Of a stretch of DNA of 64,000 nt, positions 43,746 to 52,400 are shown piece after piece. Both the position numbers and the translations under genes were made by a program. The stretch comes from Cohaesibacter marisflavi (GTDB taxonomy: Bacteria; Pseudomonadota; Alphaproteobacteria; Rhizobiales; Cohaesibacteraceae), in contig NZ_FOVR01000001.1 in the NCBI RefSeq assembly GCF_900115225.1, forward strand, positions 124,001 through 188,000, in the 5' to 3' direction. Every line of letters starts with the position of its first letter. The first letter of the stretch is position 1. The notes beneath the pieces were generated by a model. That model did not search any database and was not told the DNA's origin. It was given only the letters and a program-made list of their open reading frames with translations.

Positions 43746-44999
43746 TCACCCTCGCTTCATCAGCACTTTGAGGTCAATGGCGGTGTTGCTCACAACAGCA
43801 GGGTCAGCCGTCTTGCCCGCTTCGATGAGCCGCTTGCCGACCATATAGGCACGGCCGTCATTCATGGCGTCAACAGCCAGCAGTTCCTCGCCCTTGTAAT
43901 ACCAGTGAGACGCGACGCCTTCACCAACGTCACGAATGACCACATGATCATAGCCGCTGTTAAGGCCTGCAATCTGGAATTTGACATCATACTGATCTGA
44001 CCAGAACCACGGTTTGGCGATATAGGGCTTCATTGCCTCGCCCTTGAGACTCTCGACAATATTGACAGCGACGGCCTTGGCCTGATCAATGGCGTTGCCT
44101 ACGCTTTCCAGCCGGATGCGCCCACCTCGATAGGGAAAGCTTGTGCAATCGCCTGCGGCCCAGATATGCGGATCGGAGGTGCATGAGAAGTCATCTGTCC
44201 GGATGCCATTTTCCAGTGCCAACCCAGCTATTTCTGCCAGCTCGACAGACGGCTTAAGCCCGATGCCGCAAATCGCAAAGTTGGCCTCCAGCTCTTCTCC
44301 TGTGCCCAACCGCGCTCCGCAGACATGCCCGGCCGCACCGGCTTCCTTATCCCCGATAAGCGTAACCGACTGTGCCCCTTCGATGATGCGGACGCCGTGG
44401 GTCTGATGCAGCTTGCGGAAATAGTCAGATGTTTCTGGTGCCGCCACCCGTCGTAGGATGCGTTCTGAAGCCACCACGAGTGTGACATCAAGGCCGCGCT
44501 TGGAACAGACCGCAGCGGCTTCAAGCCCGATATAGCCCCCGCCAACAATCAACACCTTACGGCCTGCCAGGATCTGCGGTTCCAGTTTGTTGATGTCATC
44601 AATCCCGCGGATGGGGTAGAGCCCGGCCAGTCCTCCGCCCTGTGCTGTAGGCAGGCAGGCTGCGTCACCACCGGTGGCCAGCACCAGATGGTCATAGGCA
44701 ATGGTCTCCTCTGCGAGATTTATGGTTTGGCTGGCGGGATCTATGGCGGTGACTGCCGTGCCGAGTTTCAGAGTGACCTGCTGCTCGTCATAAAAGCTTT
44801 GCGGGCGCAGGGTCAGGCCATCCAGATCCATGTCGCCCAGCAAATAGGCTTTAGAGAGCGGTGGACGCTGATAAGGCAGATAGGGTTCTGCCCCAATCAG
44901 GGTCAAGGCGCCGTCATAGCCCAGCTCTCGCAGTCTCTGCACCAGTGTGGCTCCGGCCTGTCCAGCCCCCACAACGACAACATGTTTGGCTTTGCTCAT
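43746..44999 (-). CDS. FAD-dependent ferredoxin/rhodocoxin-type reductase
   Basis: 417 residues. FAD loop HVVVVGAGQAGATLVQRLRELG (about 6-27), PYQRPPLSKAYLLG, NAD loop VLIVGGGYIGLEAAAVCSKRGLDVTL (about 148-173), second FAD contact DPHIWAAGDCTSFP, and a C-terminal reductase domain with PWFWSDQYDVKFQIAGL. This is the rhodocoxin/putidaredoxin reductase family that passes electrons from NADH to a [2Fe-2S] ferredoxin. No ferredoxin or P450 gene is nearby, so the partner is unknown. Confidence 0.88.
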   Translation of the reverse strand: MSKAKHVVVVGAGQAGATLVQRLRELGYDGALTLIGAEPYLPYQRPPLSKAYLLGDMDLDGLTLRPQSFYDEQQVTLKLGTAVTAIDPASQTINLAEETIAYDHLVLATGGDAACLPTAQGGGLAGLYPIRGIDDINKLEPQILAGRKVLIVGGGYIGLEAAAVCSKRGLDVTLVVASERILRRVAAPETSDYFRKLHQTHGVRIIEGAQSVTLIGDKEAGAAGHVCGARLGTGEELEANFAICGIGLKPSVELAEIAGLALENGIRTDDFSCTSDPHIWAAGDCTSFPYRGGRIRLESVGNAIDQAKAVAVNIVESLKGEAMKPYIAKPWFWSDQYDVKFQIAGLNSGYDHVVIRDVGEGVASHWYYKGEELLAVDAMNDGRAYMVGKRLIEAGKTADPAVVSNTAIDLKVLMKRG

Positions 45000-45356
45000 C
45001 TTGGTCTTCCTGATTTATGTCTATCGGCCCTGCGGTTTCTTAGCTGGCTAACGCTCCGGCAGGGTCAAGTCAACGCAATCTCTGTATCAAATTGCATCAA
45101 ACTGTTGCAGCATTTTTGCTGGTCTGCCCATGTGTAAGGGTCAAAATCCGCATGCACATAGCGAAAGAAAGGTAGCAAAAGGCAAAATTACGAAATTTTC
45201 ACGGCAAAACCTGTCAAACTCTCTTTTGTTCACGGCTCGAACCCTTTCCTATCGCGCAACAGTTGGCTAATGTCCCGCTCAATCTTTGATTGGCTCTTTC
45301 CTCCTCAAAAGAGGCGGTCCAGTGCCTTATTCGTTTGACTGAAAAGAAACAGACCC
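45000..45356. other. Gene-less stretch between the reductase gene and purU
   Basis: 357 bp with promoters expected in both directions. I see only short A/T-rich sequence and a small CAATC/GATTG inverted repeat near 45277; no gene or recognised riboswitch. Confidence 0.35.
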
Positions 45357-46229
45357 ATGAGCATGATTTTGAAAATGACATGCCCCGATCAGCCCGGTGT
45401 TGTGGCTGACCTGAGCGCGCGTCTCCTCTCCTTCGGATGCAACATTCTGGAGAGCAACCAGTTCTTCCAGCCCGCAGCGGATTCCAATCGGGAAGATGGT
45501 CTTGGTTCTTTCTTCATGCGCGTTGTTCTGGCGACCCCGGAAGGCTTGGACTTTGCCACTCTGCAAAGCTCGATTGACGAGTTCGCGACCAAATTTGACG
45601 CCAATATCTCGTTGCAGCCCGCCGACAAGCAGGTTTCGACCATTCTTATGGTCTCCAAATTCGATCATTGCCTGCAGGATATTCTCTATCGTGTGCAGAA
45701 AGGCACATTGCCGCTGGATATCAAAGCCGTGGTGTCCAACCACGCCGATGCCCGCAACACGGTGGAGCGCCTTGGCATTCCTTTCTATCTCTGGCCTGTG
45801 ACCAAGGATAACAAGAAAGAACAGGAAGCCAAGATGGACGAGCTGATCGAGCGTACTGATGCCGAGCTCGTTGTTCTTGCCCGCTACATGCAGATCCTGT
45901 CCGATGACTTGTCCAGCAAGCATTTCGGCAAGATCATCAACATCCACCACTCCTTCCTGCCAGCCTTCAAGGGGGCCAAGCCCTACCATCGCGCATGGGA
46001 ACGCGGCGTGAAGCTGATTGGTGCCACGGCCCACTATGTAACGCCGGATCTGGATGAAGGTCCGATTATCGAGCAGGATACCGAACGGGTGAATCACGCC
46101 TATAACCCGGACGAGCTGGTCAGCCGCGGCCGCGATATCGAGGCGCGTGTGCTCTCGCGCGCACTGCGCCTGCATGCAGAAGGCCGTGTCTTTATCGATG
46201 GACATCGCACGGTGGTCTTCAGCAAATAG
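45357..46229 (+). CDS. purU: Formyltetrahydrofolate deformylase
   Basis: 290 residues. N-terminal ACT domain (about 1-80, ILKMTCPDQPGVVADLSARLLSFGCNILESNQF) and C-terminal formyltransferase-fold domain with the catalytic Asn-His-Asp set in INIHHSFLPAFKGAKPYHRAWERGVKLIGATAHYVTPDLDEGPII. It hydrolyses 10-formyl-THF to formate and THF and helps balance one-carbon units, relevant to glycine cleavage. The ribosome site before ATG 45357 is weak. Confidence 0.95.
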   Translation: MSMILKMTCPDQPGVVADLSARLLSFGCNILESNQFFQPAADSNREDGLGSFFMRVVLATPEGLDFATLQSSIDEFATKFDANISLQPADKQVSTILMVSKFDHCLQDILYRVQKGTLPLDIKAVVSNHADARNTVERLGIPFYLWPVTKDNKKEQEAKMDELIERTDAELVVLARYMQILSDDLSSKHFGKIINIHHSFLPAFKGAKPYHRAWERGVKLIGATAHYVTPDLDEGPIIEQDTERVNHAYNPDELVSRGRDIEARVLSRALRLHAEGRVFIDGHRTVVFSK

Positions 46230-46260
46230 CCGACTGTCCTTCGGCACCTTACATATAGAC

Positions 46261-46298
46261 AAGCCGGCTTTCAGATGCGCTCTGATGGCCGGTTTTTT
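46261..46298 (+). terminator. Intrinsic terminator of purU
   Basis: CCGGC (46264-46268) and TCAGA (46271-46275) face TCTGA (46281-46285) and GCCGG (46288-46292), followed by six T. Confidence 0.8.
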
Positions 46299-46325
46299 GT
46301 GTCGGATTTGGCGGAAATTAGTAGT

Positions 46326-46339
46326 CTGAAACGTTTCAG
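46326..46339. promoter_or_regulatory. LacI-type operator palindrome without an adjacent target
   Basis: CTGAAACGTTTCAG is a perfect 14-bp palindrome with the central CG and AACGTT core typical of LacI-family sites. No LacI-type regulator is in the window, and the nearest downstream gene is the TetR gene 337 bp away. Confidence 0.55.
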
Positions 46340-46348
46340 GTATTAAGC

Positions 46349-46388
46349 GACCATACCGCGCCATATCTGGGGGAGGCGCGGTATGGTC
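46349..46388. repeat. Perfect 14-bp inverted repeat with 12-nt loop
   Basis: GACCATACCGCGCC (46349-46362) and GGCGCGGTATGGTC (46375-46388) are exact complements. No U-run follows on either strand, so it is not a standard terminator. It is 10 bp from the LacI-like palindrome. Confidence 0.7.
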
Positions 46389-46640
46389 TATGGCATATTT
46401 CCGTGGGTCTAGTGGGGACTAAATCAGGAAATTTATGCCATTTCACGACAGATGGTACCTAGGAAGGGCTTCTGCATGGCCAGTCTGCACGCTCGATTTT
46501 TCTCTTTATTCACAAACGAGAAACTACATGCCGAATCTTGCTATAAGATGGCTACTGCATAGAGCTATGCATTTCGGTCTTCCTCCGGGTCATCTGAATC
46601 CGGTGAAACTCATTTCCAAATACGAAGGCCGACCCCTGTG
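46389..46640. other. Remainder of the gene-less stretch before the TetR gene
   Basis: No gene supported; a short forward reading frame here has an unlikely composition and no ribosome site. Confidence 0.4.
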
Positions 46641-46656
46641 TAGACCGAATGGTCTA
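46641..46656. promoter_or_regulatory. TetR operator
   Basis: TAGACC (46641-46646) and GGTCTA (46651-46656) form a perfect inverted repeat around GAAT, 19 bp before the TetR start codon. TAGACC/GGTCTA is the known pattern bound by LmrA/YxaF- and NemR-like TetR proteins, so autorepression is likely. Confidence 0.7.
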
Positions 46657-46675
46657 GTGCTGTAAAGATAAAATA

Positions 46676-47305
46676 ATGGAACATTCCACATATCAGAAAC
46701 TCGTTGTCGCAGCAGCCAACTTGCTGCGTCAAAAAGGCTACGCAGCCACTGGTATTTCCGACATCCTGAAAACTGCGGGGGTGACGCGCGGGTCGCTATA
46801 TCATCACTTCCCCGGCGGCAAAAGGGATCTTGCTATTGCCGCTGCCCGTTACTCCGCAGAATTGCTTCTCGATATGATCGAAGCGGCTTGTCGCAAGGCG
46901 CATTCCGAAGGGGGCGATTATCACGATGCGATGATCGAGTTTTGCAAAAAGATTTATGCGTCTTTTGAGAAAAACGGAAACTGGCGTTTCATGACGGTGT
47001 CTGCAACCTTGCAGGAAGGGGGAGAACGCAATGAAATTTTTAGCAAGGAAGCACGCAAGCATTATGCAAGAATCAGAATGAAAGCCATTGATGAAGGAGG
47101 GAAATTCGGACTCTCCGCCGAGGCATCCTATCTGCCTTTGCGCAAGGCGATGCTGATACTGGAAGGCAGCTGGCTGCTGTCAAGAGTCCTGGGTGATACA
47201 ATGCCGATGCGATCGGCGGTGAAATTCATCGAAGAGGAAAAACTGTTTCATGAACTGCGTCAGCAGGCGCAGCTGCAAATATCCCATGATGAAACCCTCT
47301 CATAG
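46676..47305 (+). CDS. TetR-family regulator (LmrA/YxaF-like)
   Basis: 209 residues. N-terminal HTH (about 5-50, YQKLVVAAANLLRQKGYAATGISDILKTAGVTRGSLYHHFPGGKRDLAIAA) with the GVTRGSLYHHFPGGK form typical of the LmrA/YxaF group, and an all-helical ligand domain. These usually repress efflux pumps or dehydrogenases, but the only operator I see is its own; it is followed by the convergent pbpC gene. Ligand unknown. Confidence 0.9.
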   Translation: MEHSTYQKLVVAAANLLRQKGYAATGISDILKTAGVTRGSLYHHFPGGKRDLAIAAARYSAELLLDMIEAACRKAHSEGGDYHDAMIEFCKKIYASFEKNGNWRFMTVSATLQEGGERNEIFSKEARKHYARIRMKAIDEGGKFGLSAEASYLPLRKAMLILEGSWLLSRVLGDTMPMRSAVKFIEEEKLFHELRQQAQLQISHDETLS

Positions 47306-47315
47306 CAATGACCCG

Positions 47316-49454
47316 TTATGGGGTTTCACTTGGCACTTGCAGAAAGACGCTGACACTGTCTGCCCGACCGGCAGCATCAATGACCGTCAGGGTTGATTGG
47401 CCCTGCCCGTCGGGCATCCAGTTGATGCGCCGCTTGCGACCGTTTGCCGCAAAGACACGCCCGTTGCCCAGCCAGCGGAAGGGTGGTCTGCCATTTTGGA
47501 GTTTGACGACCAGAGGCATTTGTTTGCCCTGTGCTGTCGGGGTGAGTTCAATTCTTGCCCCATCCGGCGGGTAGCTGATTTGAGGCGCAGCCTCAGGCAC
47601 CAAGGATGGGGTGGACCAGAGGTTGGAAATCCTGAAATGTTTGAGCGTTGGTGGCAGGTCGACAAAGGCTTGCTCTTGCGTGCCGGACGGCGCCTTGGGG
47701 AAGGGCGTAAGCGTTAAGCCAGAGCGGGCAAAGGCGTCGTAAAGGATGGGGGCGGCGGCGGTGCGCCCCGTGATGCCCGGCACGGCACTGTTGTCCGGTT
47801 TACCAACCCAAACGCCAATAACATAGCGACCTTCGAAGCCAACTGACCAGGCATCGCGATAGCCATAGGACGTGCCGGTCTTGTAGGCGATGGGAAGCGT
47901 GCCAGTGCCTCGTGGCGGGGTGGCATCCTTGAGAATATTGCCGACATGCCAACTGGCATTGCGGTCCAGCACTGGCGCGCGGACGATCTCTCTTGCGGAA
48001 GGGGACAGAGGCTGGTCATGCAGCCGCTTGATCCGGCCATCATTGACAAAGCTCGTATAGAGCTGGGTGAGATCCTTAAGGGTAATACCCAGCCCGCCAA
48101 GGCCGATCGCCAACCCCACATCGCTGCCTTCAGGCAGTTTGACCGATACGTCGCCACGCTTCAATCGTTCCATCAGGCGAGCTGGCCCAACCGCATCGAG
48201 CAACGCCACGGCGGGCACGTTGAGCGAGAGCAGCAACGCATCATGGATGCTCACATCGCCCTGATAGCCCATATCGAAATTCTTGGGCCTGTAGCCGCCA
48301 AAATCCACGGGACTGTCTGTGATCTGGGTCTGGGCGCGGATCAGCCCTTCCTCGAAGGCCAGACCATAGATAAAGGGCTTGAGGGCCGAGCCCGGCGAGC
48401 GCTGTTTGCGAGTCATATCAATCCAGCCTGAGCGGGCAGCGCTGAGATAGTCTGCCGAGCCCACCTCGGCCAGAATGGCCCCGCTCTTGCCATCGGCCAA
48501 TATGAGGGCGGCGGAGAGATCCGGCGCCAGCTTGCCGGTGGCATCCAGAAGCACTTGCTCCATCTTTTCCTGAAGCTCCCGATCCAACGTTGTTTGATGC
48601 TTCCGCTGTAATGACGACTTACTGTATAGGCGATCTGCCACATGGGCCGCCAATTGCGGCATGGTATGACGCACAGACTCCAGCGGTTGCGCCGAAGCAC
48701 GGGTCACTTCGCTTTCGGGTATGAGACCGGCGATTGCCATGCGCTCGAGTACGGTGTTGCGTGCAGCAAGGGCGCGCTTGGGCGAAATATCCGGCCTGCG
48801 GGCCTCTGGCGACTGGGGCAGGGCCACCAGCAGCGCGGCCTGCGCTAAGCTCAGCTCTTTGGGCTCCTTGGCGAAATAGGCGAGCGATGCCGCGCGGATG
48901 CCCTCAAGGTTGCCGCCATAGGGGGCGAGCGTGAGATAGGCGGTCAGAATTTCCCGCTTGCTCATGCGTTCTTCGAGTTGCAGGGCGCGCAACATCTGCC
49001 AGAATTTGGCTTTGAAGCTCCGTTTCTCGCGTGGTTCAAGAAGGCGGGCAAGCTGCATGGATATGGTGGATGCGCCCGAAATGATCCGGCCATTTGAGAG
49101 CAACTGCCAACTGGCCCGCAGGATGGCGCGCAGGTCTACGCCTGCGTGGTCCCAGAAGCGCTTGTCTTCATAAGTCAGCAGAATGTCGATGAATTCGGCA
49201 TCGACGCCATCAAGATCCGAGCCAAGGCGCCATTGACCGGCCTTGTTGGTATAGGCGCGCAACAAGGCTCCATCCCGGTCGACCACTTCAACGGAGAGAT
49301 CTGTGAGTTTGTCGAGCGGTGGCGGATTGACCCGGTCAAAGAGCAAGAAGCCGCCGACGCTTCCCAGACCTACAAGGATGAGAAACCCCAAGCCAGCGAC
49401 CATGCCAAAGAGCATCTTCGGCATGGCTTTCTGTCTGTTACGCAGCTTCAACAA
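47316..49454 (-). CDS. pbpC: Penicillin-binding protein 1C
   Basis: 712 residues. Membrane anchor (about 13-36), glycosyltransferase 51 domain (YEDKRFWDHAGVD and GASTISMQLARLLEPREKR), transpeptidase domain with SPGSALKPFIYG (SxxK), LSLNVP (SxN) and YKTGTSYGYRDAWSVGF (KTG), and the C-terminal BiPBP_C domain. It polymerises glycan and may crosslink peptidoglycan in the periplasm. It starts 18 bp after the alpha-2-macroglobulin gene, the same pair as yfhM-pbpC in E. coli. Confidence 0.95.
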   Translation of the reverse strand: MLKLRNRQKAMPKMLFGMVAGLGFLILVGLGSVGGFLLFDRVNPPPLDKLTDLSVEVVDRDGALLRAYTNKAGQWRLGSDLDGVDAEFIDILLTYEDKRFWDHAGVDLRAILRASWQLLSNGRIISGASTISMQLARLLEPREKRSFKAKFWQMLRALQLEERMSKREILTAYLTLAPYGGNLEGIRAASLAYFAKEPKELSLAQAALLVALPQSPEARRPDISPKRALAARNTVLERMAIAGLIPESEVTRASAQPLESVRHTMPQLAAHVADRLYSKSSLQRKHQTTLDRELQEKMEQVLLDATGKLAPDLSAALILADGKSGAILAEVGSADYLSAARSGWIDMTRKQRSPGSALKPFIYGLAFEEGLIRAQTQITDSPVDFGGYRPKNFDMGYQGDVSIHDALLLSLNVPAVALLDAVGPARLMERLKRGDVSVKLPEGSDVGLAIGLGGLGITLKDLTQLYTSFVNDGRIKRLHDQPLSPSAREIVRAPVLDRNASWHVGNILKDATPPRGTGTLPIAYKTGTSYGYRDAWSVGFEGRYVIGVWVGKPDNSAVPGITGRTAAAPILYDAFARSGLTLTPFPKAPSGTQEQAFVDLPPTLKHFRISNLWSTPSLVPEAAPQISYPPDGARIELTPTAQGKQMPLVVKLQNGRPPFRWLGNGRVFAANGRKRRINWMPDGQGQSTLTVIDAAGRADSVSVFLQVPSETP

Positions 49455-49472
49455 GGACGTGCTCGTTTCTTC

Positions 49473-52400
49473 CTAGCGGATGACATTCATCCAGCCGCTT
49501 GCTGTGCGTGCCGCCTTTTCAGGCCGGTACATGTCTTCAATCACCGCAGCCGGATGCATGAAGCTGCCCGGAGAGACGGCCCGCACCGTGTAGGCGATGG
49601 TGAAGTCCTTGACCCCGCCCTGTTCGCGGTTGATGGCTGCGAGCACCCGATCCTTGCGGAATTCCACATGGGCGACATCCGTCTTCGGCAACCAGCTGAA
49701 ATTCTGTTGCTCGGCGCTTTTCACGAGATGCGGATTTTCTACCTCAAGACCAGCCGGCAGCAAGTTGCTGATCATCAGGCGAGAAGGCACATCGTCAAAC
49801 TGGGTCGCATTGACCACCACGACAAGGCGTTCATTCTGCTTGATCTCAGCCACATTGACCGGGCTGCCATCCAGTGCGTGATAGCTGCGCGAAATGGCAA
49901 AGCCGTTTCCACCTGCAGGCAGAGGCTCTGATGGTGAAGCAACCACGGTTACGAGCGCTTCCAGAGGGGCTTCGCCGCCATTGACGATGGTGACAGGCTC
50001 TTCATCGATGGCTTGCCCATTATAGGCGGCCACCAGAGGCCCCGAACTGGCCACGCCATTAACCGCGATACCCAGATCAGCGGTGGCTTCTGCCTGTGCG
50101 CGAGCTGCCAGAACCATCCAGACCTGTTCCTGCGTATTGAGACGCTTTTCCGGATCATGAATGCGGCGGGCAAGAGCTTTGATCCCTTCAAGGTTGCCTA
50201 GGGCAGGGCTGACCTCGGAAGCCAGCGCCAACATGCCAGCCACATCGCGCTGAAGGCTTGAGAAGCTGTAAACGCTGCCTTCTGATATCGCCATGTTGCC
50301 TTCGCGCCGTTCCGCCAGCCAGAGGGCTGAATCAAAGGCCCGTTCGGCGCGCGTGCGATCCCCATAGAGCGCGAGTGCTGCGCCCAGTTGGGCCCGAGAG
50401 AAGGGGCTGTCAAAGCTATCCAGCTTGGTCTCCACATAGTAGCGCAGGTCTCCGGCCGAGGCCATGCGATTGCGTGCCAGATCATACAGACCATAGGCAA
50501 CGCTGGCAGAATCCCGCTGCAGATCGCTCTGATAGGCGAGGCGATTCTTGATGTCTTGCAAGGCCCGCTTCATTGCTACTTCTGGCACCTTGAAGCCCTG
50601 CTCTTGTGCTCTTGTCAGGAAGTCGGTGGCATAGGCCGTGAGCCATGGATCGTCGACATAGCCGCCGCCCCAAAGGCTAAAGCCCCCCATGTCGCTCTGA
50701 TAGGACAAGAGCTTGTCGATGGCTTTCTGGATGCGTTCCTTCATAGCGGTGCCTGAAAGGCTAGCCAGCTCTTCAGGCAGGTTGAAGGCCAGTTCCTTGG
50801 CATAGAGCAGAGGCAGGGCACGACTCGTGATCTGCTCGGCGCAGCCATAGGGGTAGCGATCCAGCTGCATGAGCAGAGAGGCAACATCATAGGTGCCCGG
50901 TTCATTCACCGATACCGAGACGGTAGCATTGTGCTTTTGCAATCCGGCCATCCATGCCGCATCCAGCTTCAGCTCACCGCCCCCGACGGCTAGCGGCACG
51001 CGGGTCACGGTGGTCAGCGGAAGCACGCCAGAGCGCACCGGCATCTGCGCATCATAAAGAATGCCCAGTCCGTCGCCAGAAGTGGAGGTCAGCTTGACGG
51101 TGACATCGCCCATGCCTTCCTTGAACCCGGTAAGGGGCACAGAGAGGGAGACCATCTCATCCTTGTTGAGGGTGACGGTTTCTGGTGCCTTGGCGATATC
51201 CAGCGCAAGGCTCTCGCTGGTGATCAATTCCAGATGATAGTCCCCCTCGGGGGCTTCCAGATTGGTCAGTTCGACAATGGCGCGGGAGGTGTCGCCCGGT
51301 GCCAGAACCTTGGGCAAGCTGACATGCACAACGATTGGGTCGCGGATAGTGGCGTCTTCATCGCTGCTGCCAACCGCATCGTCGGTCCAGGCGGTCGCCA
51401 TCAGGCGCGCGGTGCCGTTGAACTGCGGAATGTCGAAAGAGACCTTGGCTGCGCCATTTTCATCAAGGCGCACGATGCCGGAGACGAAGGCAACCAGTTC
51501 CTGTGTCGGCACATCGCCGCTGGCATCCATCTGTGGTCCTCCGCCGTCACCGCCCGTGCGCAGGGCACCGAAAGCACCATTCGAGCCATCGATCAGACGG
51601 CCGTAAAGGTCGCGAATATCGACGCCCAGACGCCGCTGGCCGAAATAGCGCCCGACAGGATCAGGCGTCTTGTATCCGGTGAGATTGAGGATGCCCTCAT
51701 CCACCAGAGCCACCGTAACATAGGCTTCCTCTCCGGCCTTGAGGCCATCAACTTTGACCGGAACTTCCATCTGTTCACGTGGGCGGATGGTTTCTGGTGC
51801 CTCCATGCTGATGGAAAGGGCGCGCTCTTCAGGCGAGACGCCCAGCCATTCCACACCGATGGCTCGCATCGGATTGCGCGACGCACCTTTGTCGGACGGG
51901 CGATAGAGATTGGCCAGCAGATAGGCGCCAGCGCCCCAGTCTTCTTCCACCGGAATGTCGAGCGTGGTGCCTTCAGCCGGAACATCGACAGACAGCGTCT
52001 TGCGGATCCGGTCTGTGCCGATGGCAAGGAGAAGCTTGCCTGCAAAGCGCGGCGAAACCTTCAGCTTGGCAGTCTCGCCAGCCTTGTAGCTTGGCTTGTC
52101 AAGCGCCAGCTCCAACCCGTCTGGCGTATCGAGTGAGCCTGCGCTGGCCCAACCTGCGCGGAATTCAACGCTGGTGCTGTCGCCAAGGGTCAGCCGATAC
52201 CGGCCCCATTCAACCGGGAGAGACAGTTTGGCAGGATCGCCCGTGCCCAGATCGACCTGACCGTCAGCCACTTTGCTTTCCAAATCCACCGATTCCGAGT
52301 ACCAGCTAGATCCGTTGCGATACCATTGATACTGGCGCTCGATTTTGACGAGGGACCAATCCACGCTAGATTGGCTCGCCCGGCTGGCATCCGGAGATAC

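Noticed and set aside
46435-46665. Forward reading frame of 76 codons before the TetR gene
   Set aside because: No ribosome site, runs over the TetR operator, composition not protein-like.
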